DNA of 64,000 bases from Fusobacterium perfoetens ATCC 29250. GTDB lineage: Bacteria > Fusobacteriota > Fusobacteriia > Fusobacteriales > Fusobacteriaceae. The translations under genes and the position numbers were made by a program. Positions 37,643 through 47,047 of the stretch are shown piece after piece; the stretch's first letter is position 1; each line of letters begins with the position of its first letter. The notes below the pieces were generated by a model. It saw only the letters and a list, made by a program, of their open reading frames with translations, ran no database searches and had not been told where the DNA came from. The stretch spans positions 1 through 64,000 of the forward strand of contig NZ_JHXW01000003.1 of NCBI RefSeq assembly GCF_000622245.1. The letters run 5' to 3'.

Positions 37643-40153
37643 ATGGATATAAATTTAAGGATAACTCCAGAAATTCAAGAGGAGATAAAAAATAATATTA
37701 TAGAAGCTGGTGGAAATGAAGTTTTTTTTAGAGGAATTTTAGATGAAGAAAAAAAAGTTTCTAAAATTTTTGTAATTGCTAGAGGAAATAAATATAGTGT
37801 ACCAGCTATTCTTAGTAGAATGAAAAGAGAAGAGATTATAATTCATAATCATCCTTCAGGATATATTTATCCGTCAGATAATGATATAGAAGTTGCTACA
37901 ACTTATGCTAATAGAATGAATGGTGGATTCTATATTATTAATAATGATGTTAATGATATTTATGTTGTTATAGAACCAGAAAATGAAGAATTAAAAACAA
38001 TTGATATAATTCCATATTTTGAAAAAAAAGGAATTATAGCTCAAAATTTTAAAGAATTTGAATATAGAGAAGAACAACTTTCTATGGCACAACATATTCA
38101 AGAGGGAATTAATGATGAAAAAAAGATTATAGTAGAAGCTGGGACAGGAACAGGAAAAACTTTGGCTTATTTAATTCCAAGTATAGAATGGGCTATTACA
38201 AATGAAAAAAGAGTTATAATAAGTACAAATACAATTAATTTACAAGAACAACTTTTAAAAAAAGATATTCCTATGTTACAAAAAATAATGGAGAAAAAAT
38301 TTAAGTATGCTCTTGTAAAAGGTAGAGGAAATTACTTATGCAATAGAAAATATTTTAATATAGAAAAAAAATTAAAGGATATGAAAGAAATTTCTCAAGA
38401 ACAAAAAAATCAAATTAAAGAGCTTTTAGTTTGGGGAAGAGAGACAAAAACAGGGGATAAATCAGAACTTAATTTTGAACCTGATTATAGTATTTGGGAA
38501 TTATTTCAAAGTGAAACTGACTTATGTTTTTCAAAATGTCCACATAGAGAAGAATGTTTTTTCTTTAAAGCTAGAGATGAAAAAAAGAGAGCTGATGTTT
38601 TAATAGCAAATCATCACATATTTTTTTCTGACTTGGCAATAAAAAAAGAAATTGGATTTAATAATGATTTTTCTATATTACCAGAATATGGAATGGTAGT
38701 TTTTGATGAAGCACATAATATAGAAAAAGTTGCTAGAGATTATTTTTCTTATGAAATATCAAGATATTCTTTTGTGAAAGCAATGAATAAAATCTTGAAT
38801 GTAAGTAAATTAAAAGATGAAAATGAAATAAATGAAATAAAGTTATTTGATGAAAATATAAAAAATATAAAAATAACAGGACAGATAGAAGAAATTATTT
38901 CAATTGCAAAGCTAGATATATCAGAAAATGGCAGTGAAATTGAAGAAATAATAAGAAAAGATTTTATTAATGACCATATAGAATTATTTCAATATGGAGT
39001 AAAATATTTTGAAAGAATAATAGAAATTTTTTCAAAAGGACAAAATGGAAATATTGCAATAAGAATAAAAAAAGATGATATTGCAATGAATAATTTTTCT
39101 AAATTAATGGAAGAAGTTAAACAGGATTTTGTTTTAAGTTTTTTTAGATATTTGAAAACAGCAAAAAAACTAAAAGATAGATTAGAAGAAGTAGATGAAG
39201 CAACTGGAAAAATAAATGAATTTATAAAATATATTGAAAGATTAGAAAACTTTTTTGAAAATTTCCAATTTATAAATAAATTTGAAGATGAAAGTTTTAT
39301 ATATTGGATAGAAGTAAATGAGAAAAAAAATAATTCAAAACTTGTGGCAACACCTTTAAAAGTTGATAATGAATTATCAGAAACTCTTTATGAAAATTTA
39401 AAGCAAATAGTTTTTACATCAGCAACATTATCAGTAGAAAATAATTTTGAATATTTTAAAAATTCTATAGGATTGCAAGAAGAAACTTATGAAAAAATAA
39501 TAAAATCACCTTTTGATTATGATAAACAAATGAAGGTATATATTCCTAAAGGATTACCAGACCCAAATGATAGAGATTTTATAGATTCTATTCAAGAGGT
39601 TCTAAAAAGTTTTATATTAAAAAATAAAGGAAGAACATTTGTACTATTTACTTCTTATAAGATGCTAAATTATGTTTATTATTCAATGAAAGATGATTTA
39701 GAAGAAAATGGAATAAATTTATTTATTCAAGGAATGTTTCCAAGAACAAAATTAGTTGATATTTTTAAAAAAAGTGAAGCTCCAGTACTTTTTGGAACAG
39801 ATTCTTTTTGGGAAGGTGTAGATGTAAAAGGAGACCAATTAAGTTCTGTAATAATTGTAAAATTACCATTTAAAGTACCTAGTGACCCTGTCACAGAAGC
39901 TATTATAGAAACTTTTGAACAGCAAGGAAAAAATTCATTTTTAGAATATCAAATTCCAGAATCAATTATAAAATTTAAACAAGGAATAGGAAGACTTATA
40001 AGAAGTAAAGAAGATAAAGGAATTATTGTTATTTTAGATAATAGAGTAATAACGAAATTTTATGGAAAATACTTTTTAGATAGTATTCCTACAAAGAATA
40101 TATCAAGAATAGATGTTTTTGATATTATTAAAGAAAATGGAGGAAAGAAATGA
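37643..40153 (+). CDS. JAMM/MPN domain fused to a DinG/XPD-type Fe-S helicase
   Basis: An 836-aa two-part protein. Residues 1-125 form a JAMM (RadC/Mov34-like) metal domain with every expected ligand: Glu26, His68, His70 (HNHPSG), Ser78 and Asp81. From about residue 140 it is a superfamily 2 helicase of the DinG/XPD type: a Q-motif-like YREEQLSMA, Walker A AGTGTGKT (166-173), the DEAH box at 355-358, four Cys (233, 295, 299, 305) placed to bind a 4Fe-4S cluster, and C-terminal motifs V/VI (GTDSFWEGVDVKGD and QGIGRLIRSKEDKG). DinG helicases unwind R-loops and forked DNA. Standard E. coli DinG lacks a JAMM domain, so this layout is unusual; the JAMM part could be a protease, isopeptidase or inactive binding module. 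It overlaps the next gene by 4 bases (ATGA). Confidence 0.9.
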   Translation: MDINLRITPEIQEEIKNNIIEAGGNEVFFRGILDEEKKVSKIFVIARGNKYSVPAILSRMKREEIIIHNHPSGYIYPSDNDIEVATTYANRMNGGFYIINNDVNDIYVVIEPENEELKTIDIIPYFEKKGIIAQNFKEFEYREEQLSMAQHIQEGINDEKKIIVEAGTGTGKTLAYLIPSIEWAITNEKRVIISTNTINLQEQLLKKDIPMLQKIMEKKFKYALVKGRGNYLCNRKYFNIEKKLKDMKEISQEQKNQIKELLVWGRETKTGDKSELNFEPDYSIWELFQSETDLCFSKCPHREECFFFKARDEKKRADVLIANHHIFFSDLAIKKEIGFNNDFSILPEYGMVVFDEAHNIEKVARDYFSYEISRYSFVKAMNKILNVSKLKDENEINEIKLFDENIKNIKITGQIEEIISIAKLDISENGSEIEEIIRKDFINDHIELFQYGVKYFERIIEIFSKGQNGNIAIRIKKDDIAMNNFSKLMEEVKQDFVLSFFRYLKTAKKLKDRLEEVDEATGKINEFIKYIERLENFFENFQFINKFEDESFIYWIEVNEKKNNSKLVATPLKVDNELSETLYENLKQIVFTSATLSVENNFEYFKNSIGLQEETYEKIIKSPFDYDKQMKVYIPKGLPDPNDRDFIDSIQEVLKSFILKNKGRTFVLFTSYKMLNYVYYSMKDDLEENGINLFIQGMFPRTKLVDIFKKSEAPVLFGTDSFWEGVDVKGDQLSSVIIVKLPFKVPSDPVTEAIIETFEQQGKNSFLEYQIPESIIKFKQGIGRLIRSKEDKGIIVILDNRVITKFYGKYFLDSIPTKNISRIDVFDIIKENGGKK

Positions 40154-42273
40154 AAAAAATAAATTTTTTAGGATTTCGTCTTCGATTTGATTTAGAAAAA
40201 GAAAGTAGAGATGAAATTCGGGAGTACACTAGTGTAGAACAGATGAAAGATAGAATATTATATCTTTTGATATTTTTAGTATTAGTTGTGGCTAGTGCAC
40301 AATTTAAACAAGTTTTAGAAAATAAAAATTATGTAAATGGAACAATTATTAAAGAAAATATATATGCTCCAAAAAGTATAAGATATAAAGATAATTTTAA
40401 GAGAGATGAAATCATAAAAAAAATTATAGATAGTTCAGCAAAAAAATATATTTATATTCCTGAGATAAGTAAAAATTATATTGAAGGAATAAGAGAATTT
40501 TATGATGAAATATTACTAGTTAAGAAAAATAAAAATAGAAAATTTAATTTTGAAAATTTTAGTCAAAAATATAAAATAAATATACCAGAAAATCTAGTTA
40601 ATGAATTAGAAGCTCAATCTGCAAGAAATATAGAGTCACAGAAAAAAAAATTAGAAATTATTTTAAATAAAATATATTATCAAGGAGTAAAGGATGGAGA
40701 AACTTTACTTTCTATTTTATCAGATTCAGAAGATAAAGAAAAATATTATGGAAATAAATTGAATAATTTAGAGTTAAAAATATTAGATAAATTTGTTGTA
40801 CCTAATTATATTTATGATGAAAAAAGTACAAAAGATGATATCAAAGAAAAAGTATCAAGTATTAAAGAGCAATATGTAGTTATTAAAGCAGGAGATTTAG
40901 TATTAAAAAAAGGAGATATACTAACACCAGAAAAACTAAAAATGTTAAATGCTATTGGGATACATTCTCCTATTGAAAATATAGCAAGAACTATTGTTAA
41001 TTTACTATATTTAACAGCAATTTCTACAATATTTTATAATACTTTAATAAGTAAATTTAAAAAAGAACTTCTTAATAAAAATATATATAGAGCTACATTT
41101 TTAATTTGTTCTCTTTTATTTTTAACATTTAGATTTAGTGATAGAGACTATTTATATTTAATTCCTTTTGAATCTGGATTCTTTCTTTTACAAATTCTTG
41201 TAAATTCTGTATATGCTTTTTATTTAGGAATTGGATTATTAATTTTTATGTTACCAATGATAAACTATGATTTAGTTTATACAACAGTTACATTATTAAC
41301 TATATTATTTGCAACAAAATTTTTACAAAGTGCAAAAACAAGAGTACAGTTTATAAATTTAGGAATACAATTATCAATAGTAAAAGTAGTAATATATTTT
41401 TCAATCTCATTCTTAACTATAGGGGTATCTCAAGAACTTATATTAGATTCTGCTAAAATTATTTTATCTGGAGTATTTTCTGGAGTATTAACTTTAGCTT
41501 TAGTACCTTATTTAGAAAGAACCTTTAATATATTATCATCTTTTAAGTTGTTAGAGTTAGGAGATTTATCAAACCCACTTTTGAAAAATTTATCAGTAAA
41601 AACTCCAGGAACTTTTTATCATTCAATGATGGTTGCTGCTGTATCAGAGGCTGCAGCAGAAGCTATAGGAGCTGACCCAATATTTACAAGGGTGGCAAGT
41701 TATTATCATGATATAGGAAAAATGAAAAGACCTAAGTTTTATGTAGAAAATCAAGAGGGTGGAGAAAATCCTCATGATAAAATTTCTCCATTTTTAAGTG
41801 CTCTAGTTATTCTTGCTCATCCAAAAGATGGATTTGAATTGGCTAAGAAATATCAAATTCCTAAGGAAATAAGAGACATAATGTTGGAGCATCATGGAAC
41901 AACTTTTTTAGCATATTTTTATAATAAAGCAAAAAGTTTGGATGAAAATGTAAGGGAAGATGATTTTAGATATGCTGGCCCTAAACCAAAAACAAAAGAA
42001 TCAGCTATAATTATGTTAGCTGACTCAATAGAAGCAGCAGTAAGAAGTATTGAAAATAAAACTTATAATAATATAGAAGAAATGATAAGGAAAATAGTTT
42101 TTAATAAAATAGATGATGGCCAATTAGTTGATGCTGATTTAACGTTTAAAGAAATAGACACTATAATAAAAGTTTTTACAAAAACAATTATGGGAATACA
42201 TCATGTAAGAATAAAATATCCTGATCAAGAAAAAGAAAGAGAAATTGAAGAAAAATTGGAGGAAAAATCATGA
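40150..42273 (+). CDS. pgpH: 7TM-HD family c-di-AMP phosphodiesterase (PgpH type)
   Basis: A 707-aa membrane protein. One N-terminal helix (about residues 37-55) leads to a roughly 220-residue extracytoplasmic 7TMR-HDED domain, then seven helices, then a cytoplasmic HD domain with HSMMVAAVSEAAAEA, the metal pair in SYYHDIGKMKRPKF and later LEHHGTTFLAYFYNKA. PgpH proteins of this layout hydrolyse c-di-AMP. That role is inferred from architecture; no diadenylate cyclase lies in the window. Neighbour order with ybeY directly downstream (ATGA overlap) is common in Firmicutes. Confidence 0.9.
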   Translation: MKKINFLGFRLRFDLEKESRDEIREYTSVEQMKDRILYLLIFLVLVVASAQFKQVLENKNYVNGTIIKENIYAPKSIRYKDNFKRDEIIKKIIDSSAKKYIYIPEISKNYIEGIREFYDEILLVKKNKNRKFNFENFSQKYKINIPENLVNELEAQSARNIESQKKKLEIILNKIYYQGVKDGETLLSILSDSEDKEKYYGNKLNNLELKILDKFVVPNYIYDEKSTKDDIKEKVSSIKEQYVVIKAGDLVLKKGDILTPEKLKMLNAIGIHSPIENIARTIVNLLYLTAISTIFYNTLISKFKKELLNKNIYRATFLICSLLFLTFRFSDRDYLYLIPFESGFFLLQILVNSVYAFYLGIGLLIFMLPMINYDLVYTTVTLLTILFATKFLQSAKTRVQFINLGIQLSIVKVVIYFSISFLTIGVSQELILDSAKIILSGVFSGVLTLALVPYLERTFNILSSFKLLELGDLSNPLLKNLSVKTPGTFYHSMMVAAVSEAAAEAIGADPIFTRVASYYHDIGKMKRPKFYVENQEGGENPHDKISPFLSALVILAHPKDGFELAKKYQIPKEIRDIMLEHHGTTFLAYFYNKAKSLDENVREDDFRYAGPKPKTKESAIIMLADSIEAAVRSIENKTYNNIEEMIRKIVFNKIDDGQLVDADLTFKEIDTIIKVFTKTIMGIHHVRIKYPDQEKEREIEEKLEEKS

Positions 42274-42740
42274 AAATAAATTTAGATTTAGGAATGGATA
42301 TTGAAGGGTTTGAAAATGAAATTGTATATGAAGATGTGGAAAAATATGTAATAGATGTATTAAATAAAGAATATGAAAGTGATAAAGAGGTTTATGTGTC
42401 AATATTATTAACAGGAAATGAAGAAATTCAAAGAGTTAATAGAGATTTTAGAGGAAAGGATATGCCAACAGATGTAATATCTTTTGCTTATCATGATAAT
42501 GAAGAAGCTGATAATGGACTATATGATAGTTTAGGAGATATAATAATTTCTTTAGAAAGAGTAGAAGAACAAAGAAAAGATTATGGACATTCTTTTAAAA
42601 GAGAATTTTATTATGTATTAACTCATGGACTTTTACATTTAATGGGATATGACCATATAGAAGAGGAAGATAAAAAAATAATGAGAGCAAAAGAGGAAGA
42701 GATATTGGAAGGATATGGATATACTAGAGAGATAAAGTAG
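42270..42740 (+). CDS. ybeY: Endoribonuclease YbeY
   Basis: A 156-aa metal-dependent RNase involved in 16S rRNA 3'-end maturation and ribosome quality control. The zinc motif HGLLHLMGYDH is near residues 114-124, and MPTDVISFAYHD is the other conserved block. It starts within the stop of the upstream gene. Length is normal. Confidence 0.97.
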   Translation: MKINLDLGMDIEGFENEIVYEDVEKYVIDVLNKEYESDKEVYVSILLTGNEEIQRVNRDFRGKDMPTDVISFAYHDNEEADNGLYDSLGDIIISLERVEEQRKDYGHSFKREFYYVLTHGLLHLMGYDHIEEEDKKIMRAKEEEILEGYGYTREIK

Positions 42741-44261
42741 GTGATGAGTTTGGAAACATCAAGAGAATATCTGTTTTTGAGTATTCTTTCTTATTATAAT
42801 TTTACAGAAAAATTTCAAGGAAAATACATAAAAGATTTGTTAGAAGAAATAGAAACTTTTTCTTTATCTTCTAGTTTAAACATTATAAGAAGTGATATAA
42901 AAGGAAAGAATAAAAGTTTTTTTGATAAAGAGATAAATGAGTGGAAAGTTTATAGAGTTGATGATAGAACTAGAAATAGAAAATCTGGTTCAGGATTTTT
43001 TGCTGTGATTTTTCAAAAAGAAGATAAGTATGTAATATCTTATAGAGGAAGTGAAACTTATCCTTTTGAAGAAGCTTATAAAGATTTTATAGATACAGAT
43101 TTGGTTATAGGATTAGGAAAAAAGCCTTTACAGTTTTGGGAAGGATTGGAAGTATTTGAAAATCTTTTAAAAGATAATATACCTTTTGAAAATATAAGTA
43201 TCACAGGACATTCTCTTGGTGGAGGGATAGCTCAATTTGTAGCTATAATGAGTTACAAAAAGTATAATATTTGCCCTTATGTATGTACTTGGAATTCTGT
43301 AGGTATAAAAAGAGAAGGAATAATAGGAATAGAAGACTTTATAGAATATGATAAAATTTTAAAAAATTGTAATTTATCAGAAAAAGAGATAAAAGTTTTA
43401 AAAGAATTTGAAGAAGATTATGTTAATTTTATTATGAAAGAATTAAAAAAATTAAGAATTATCAAAGATAATAGAACAGTTTTAATTACAGATAAATTTC
43501 AATTAACTTTTGAATTAAATCAAGAATTTTTTCATGAGCTTATAAAACAAACAAACTTAAATAGAGTTTTAAAGAAAATTCCACTTATAAGAAGAAGACA
43601 AATATTATTAAATGAAAGAATATTAGAAAAATTATTTTTAAGGGATGATTTATATTTAATATTAAGAGAAGCAAAAGAATTTATAAATAAGTTAAGTGAA
43701 AATAAAATTTTTAATGGAAAAATAATAAATTTTTGTCATTCAAAAGATTTTGTAGGTTCTCTTTTTTTACATTTTGGAACTACTTATCAGGTAGACTTGA
43801 ATTTTCTAAAAAAGGATATTTCTAAAAATAGAATTTTAAGTAATCTTTTATTTTTTAATAAATCTATACAAGAATATCATTTTGAAGATGTATTTATACC
43901 ATTACTTGATAAAAAAGGAGTTTTTACTCAAAAAATATCAGAAGAATATATAGCTAGTGTTATAAGAAAAATAATATATTTAGAAAAAAGTTTCAGCAAA
44001 GAATTTTTAGGAGAATATTTTTTATTAAGAGAAAATCCATTTGAAAATTTTGAAAGATTTTTATTAGAGTTACAAAGAGGATTAAGAAATAATACTGATA
44101 ATATTTTATATAAAGAAAAGATTATTGAATTTTTAAGAAAAATATCTCAAGAAGATTTGAGTAGAATATGGAAAAAAGTTATAGAAAAATTATCTAGTCC
44201 ATATATACCAAGAGATATTTATGATTTAATAGTATTTAAAGATATTTATTCAGAAAGATAA
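42741..44261 (+). CDS. Lipase class 3-like alpha/beta hydrolase (DUF2974/Mbeg1-like)
   Basis: A predicted cytoplasmic hydrolase of about 506 aa. The nucleophile elbow is GHSLGGG near residue 155, preceded by YVISYRGSETYP, which resembles the oxyanion-side block of lipase class 3 proteins. No signal peptide or membrane helix was seen. The C-terminal 300 residues are Lys/Glu/Leu-rich and unrecognised; an Asp or His for the catalytic triad may lie near NFCHSKDFVGS. The start is uncertain: GTG 42741, ATG 42744 and TTG 42750 are all in frame and the GGTGAT ribosome site fits the last best. It precedes a patatin gene, so two potential lipid hydrolases sit side by side. Confidence 0.7.
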   Translation: MMSLETSREYLFLSILSYYNFTEKFQGKYIKDLLEEIETFSLSSSLNIIRSDIKGKNKSFFDKEINEWKVYRVDDRTRNRKSGSGFFAVIFQKEDKYVISYRGSETYPFEEAYKDFIDTDLVIGLGKKPLQFWEGLEVFENLLKDNIPFENISITGHSLGGGIAQFVAIMSYKKYNICPYVCTWNSVGIKREGIIGIEDFIEYDKILKNCNLSEKEIKVLKEFEEDYVNFIMKELKKLRIIKDNRTVLITDKFQLTFELNQEFFHELIKQTNLNRVLKKIPLIRRRQILLNERILEKLFLRDDLYLILREAKEFINKLSENKIFNGKIINFCHSKDFVGSLFLHFGTTYQVDLNFLKKDISKNRILSNLLFFNKSIQEYHFEDVFIPLLDKKGVFTQKISEEYIASVIRKIIYLEKSFSKEFLGEYFLLRENPFENFERFLLELQRGLRNNTDNILYKEKIIEFLRKISQEDLSRIWKKVIEKLSSPYIPRDIYDLIVFKDIYSER

Positions 44262-44272
44262 AGGGTGAGTAA

Positions 44273-45155
44273 ATGAAAATAGGGATTGTATTAGAAGGGG
44301 GAGGACTTCGTGGATGTTATACTACAGGAGTTCTTGATAGTTTTTTGAAATATAACTTTATGGGCGATTATGTAGTAGGAGTTTCAGCAGGAGCTTCTCA
44401 TGGTGTTTCTTATATTTCAAGACAGTATGGAAGAAATATGAGAATAAATAAAAATTATATCCAAGATAAAAGATATTTAAGTTTTTATAATTTAATAACT
44501 AAAGGTTCTTTGTTTGGAATGGAATTTTTATATGAAACAGTACCTAATGAATTAGATAAATTTGATTATGATAGTTTTTTTGAGAATAAATGTGAATTTA
44601 GAGCTGGAGTAACTAATATAAATACAGGTAAAGAAGAATTTTTTTGGAAAAGAAGCTTTAAAAGATGGGGCAGAAGTTCTAAAAGCTTCTTCATCAATAC
44701 CTTTGATTTCTCATCCTGTAAAATATAAAGGACAATTATATTTAGATGGAGGACTTACTACTCCTATACCAATTGATAAAGCATTTGAAGATGGATGTGA
44801 TAAGGTTATTGTAGTTTTAACAAGAGATAGAAAATACAATAAACCTAAATTAAAATGTCTTCCATTAATAAAATTAAGATTGAGAGAGTTTCCAAAACTT
44901 GCCTCACTTATGGAACGCCACCATGTGATATATAAAGAAAATCAACAAAAGATTGAAAAATATGAAAAAGAAGGAAAAGCTATTATAATAGCTCCTAAGA
45001 TGCCTTTAAAAATTGATAGGTTTGAAAAAAATCCTGATAAGTTAATGGATGTTTATGAAGAGGGAGTTAAAGATGGAGAAATATTTTTAAAGGAAAAATT
45101 TGAAAAGTTTTTTAAAATATCAATAGAAGAATATCAAAATAATAAAAAAATATAA
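44273..45155 (+). pseudogene. Patatin-like phospholipase (YjjU/RssA type), frameshifted
   Basis: Two open frames together make one full-length patatin of about 294 aa. The first (from 44273) gives GIVLEGGGLRGCYTTGVLD with the oxyanion GGGxxG and the GVSAGAS nucleophile Ser; the second (through 45155) gives LYLDGGLTTPIPIDKA with the catalytic Asp in DGG. They are separated by one extra A in the run AAAA at 44648-44651: removing it restores FWKEALKDGAEVLKASSS joined to SIPLISHPVKYKG without a gap. There are no other lesions. It may be a recent mutation, a phase-variable tract or a sequencing error. GGGTGAG precedes the start, 11 bases after the lipase gene. No export signal. Confidence 0.85.
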
Positions 45156-45158
45156 AAT

Positions 45159-45198
45159 AAAAAGAGATACTATAAAGTATTTAATAGTATCTCTTTTT
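45159..45198. terminator. Bidirectional terminator between the patatin gene and malQ
   Basis: The arms AAAAAGAGATACTAT / ATAGTATCTCTTTTT form a 15-pair stem with A and T tracts on both sides, between convergent genes. Confidence 0.9.
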
Positions 45199-45210
45199 AT
45201 TTTATATTAG

Positions 45211-46710
45211 TTATCTATAAAAAAGTTTATTAAGATTTTTTATAAACTCTTTATCAATATTATTTAATTGTTCTTCAGTAATTCTATAAAACCAATTTCC
45301 TTGAGCTCTACCAGGTTTATTCATTCTAGTATCAGCTCCAAATCCACATAAATCTTGTATAGGTAAAATAACTATATTGGCAGAACTTTTCCATAAAGTT
45401 TTAATAATAGCTCTACAAGATTCACTATAAAATCCACCAAATTTCCAATTTTCACCACTTTTAAAATCACAATAATCTAAAGCAAAATTTCTTTCTTCAG
45501 GTGTAGCTTCCCATAGCCAACCTAAAATTGTATTATTATCATGAGTTCCAGAGTAGGCGATTACATTTTTATCATAATTATGTGGAAGATGAATACTATT
45601 ATCTCCAGAAAAACCAAATTGTATTACTCTCATTCCAGGAAAACCTGTTTCTTCTAAAAGAGTTCTAGTTTTTTCGTCTATATCCCCTAAATCTTCTGCT
45701 ATTATACAATTTTTATCTATTTTTTTTAAAATAGCATTAAAAAAATCTAACCCAGGACCATCAACCCAGTTTCCATCCTTTGCAGTCTCACTTTCAGCTG
45801 GAATAGCCCAATAAGCAGAAAAACCTCTGAAATGATCAATTCTAATTATATCAAATATAGAAAGAGAATGCTCTAATCTTTTTATCCACCAACTATATCT
45901 ACCTTTTTTTATTGATTTCCAATTATATAATGGATTTCCCCATTTTTGACCATCTTCTGAAAAATAATCAGGTGGAACTCCAGAAATAAATCTAGGGCTA
46001 CCATCTTCTGTAAGATCAAAAATATGAGGATTTCCCCAGACATCAGAACTTTCATAAGATACATAAATAGGTACATCTCCTATTATTTTTATTCCTTTTT
46101 CATTTATTTGTTTTTTGATTTCTTCCCATTGAGTGTAAAATTCATATTGTAAAAATTCATAAAATAAAACTTCAGAAAGATTTTCTTCTCTAAATTTTTT
46201 TATAGCATCTTTATCATGAAATTTTAATTTTTCATCTTCCCATTGATACCAGTCTTTATTATTATTTTTTTCTCTAATTGTCATATAAAGAGAAAAATCA
46301 TATAACCAATTTTTATGTAGTTTTGAAAATTTTAAAATTTCTTTTTTATATTCATTATCTATTCTTAAATAAGCTTTTTTTAAAATTTCCATTCTTTTTT
46401 CATTTAACCATTTAAAATTTACTATATAAGGGTCATTATATTCGTTTTCTTTAAGTTCTTCTTTTGTAATTAATCCCTTTTCGTATAATTTAGGTAAATT
46501 AATAAATAAAGGATTTCCAGCAAAAGCGGAAAAACTTTTATATGGAGAACCAAAATTATCAATTGTACCAAAAGGTAAAGTTTGCCAATATTTTATTCCC
46601 ATATCTTTTAAAAAATCACAAAACTTAATAACTTCTTCTCCAAAACTTCCAATACCATATTTATTTGGTAAAGATGAGATATGAAGAAGAATCCCACTAG
46701 CTCTATTCAT
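45211..46710 (-). CDS. malQ: 4-alpha-glucanotransferase (amylomaltase)
   Basis: A 499-aa cytoplasmic GH77 enzyme that transfers alpha-1,4-glucan chains between maltodextrins. The start RASGILLHISSLPNKYGIGSFG is the family signature. Catalytic residues fall in IRIDHFRGFSAYWAIP (nucleophile Asp), AEDLGDI (acid/base Glu) and SGTHDNNTILGW (Asp); ARG-type conserved ends are present (RMNKPGRAQGNWFYR). Ribosome site AAAGGAG. It is alone: no malP, malT or transporter is nearby. An inverted repeat at 46736-46756 lies in its promoter region. Confidence 0.97.
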   Translation of the reverse strand: MNRASGILLHISSLPNKYGIGSFGEEVIKFCDFLKDMGIKYWQTLPFGTIDNFGSPYKSFSAFAGNPLFINLPKLYEKGLITKEELKENEYNDPYIVNFKWLNEKRMEILKKAYLRIDNEYKKEILKFSKLHKNWLYDFSLYMTIREKNNNKDWYQWEDEKLKFHDKDAIKKFREENLSEVLFYEFLQYEFYTQWEEIKKQINEKGIKIIGDVPIYVSYESSDVWGNPHIFDLTEDGSPRFISGVPPDYFSEDGQKWGNPLYNWKSIKKGRYSWWIKRLEHSLSIFDIIRIDHFRGFSAYWAIPAESETAKDGNWVDGPGLDFFNAILKKIDKNCIIAEDLGDIDEKTRTLLEETGFPGMRVIQFGFSGDNSIHLPHNYDKNVIAYSGTHDNNTILGWLWEATPEERNFALDYCDFKSGENWKFGGFYSESCRAIIKTLWKSSANIVILPIQDLCGFGADTRMNKPGRAQGNWFYRITEEQLNNIDKEFIKNLNKLFYR

Positions 46711-46735
46711 AATATTCTCCTTTCTATATTCTTTG

Positions 46736-46756
46736 TAGTATATTATAATTATACTA
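46736..46756. repeat. Inverted repeat upstream of malQ
   Basis: TAGTATA and TATACTA are separated by 7 bases, about 26-46 bases before the malQ start. It could be an operator, but the sequence is all A/T-rich and overlaps possible -10 boxes. Confidence 0.35.
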
Positions 46757-46842
46757 TAAAAGATTTTATTTTCCTCTTTTTTTTATTTAGGTATTGAAAA
46801 TAAAAGAAAAATAACAAAAATATAAAAAAATAAAAAAAAAAC

Positions 46843-46871
46843 TTGCAAAAATGTGTAAAATTTAGTATACT
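46843..46871 (+). promoter_or_regulatory. Promoter of the tRNA cluster
   Basis: TTGCAA at 46843-46848, a 17-base spacer, TATACT at 46866-46871, 10 bases before tRNA-Val. Confidence 0.75.
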
Positions 46872-46881
46872 TATACATGTG

Positions 46882-46957
46882 GGTCGCATAGCTCAGTTGG
46901 GAGAGCACCTGCCTTACAAGCAGGGGGTCATAGGTTCAAGTCCTATTGTGACCACCA
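46882..46957 (+). tRNA. tRNA-Val (UAC)
   Basis: 76 nt with a complete cloverleaf. The acceptor GGTCGCA pairs with TGTGACC (one G-U pair). The anticodon stem CCTGC/GCAGG encloses loop CTTACAA with anticodon TAC at 46915-46917. The T loop is TTCAAGT and CCA is encoded. First of four tRNAs in one transcript. Confidence 0.97.
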
Positions 46958-46964
46958 TTAAAAT

Positions 46965-47041
46965 GGGGGTGTAGCTCAGTTGGTTAGAGCACTAGCCTGT
47001 CACGTTAGGGGTCGCGAGTTCGAGTCTCGTCACTCCCGCCA
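46965..47041 (+). tRNA. tRNA-Asp (GUC)
   Basis: 77 nt. The acceptor GGGGGTG pairs with CACTCCC. Anticodon loop CTGTCAC with anticodon GTC at 46999-47001. Encoded GCCA end. It lies 7 bases after tRNA-Val. Confidence 0.97.
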
Positions 47042-47047
47042 TTTTAT

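Noticed and set aside
37513-37695. 60-codon plus-strand ORF overlapping the start of the JAMM-DinG gene
   Set aside because: Lys/Tyr-rich composition of AT-rich intergenic DNA, no ribosome site, and it overlaps a clear gene in another frame.
44640-44660. Programmed ribosomal frameshift in the patatin gene
   Set aside because: The site is GGAAAAGAAG with no slippery heptamer, no nearby stimulatory stem was seen, and patatins of this family are normally in one frame.
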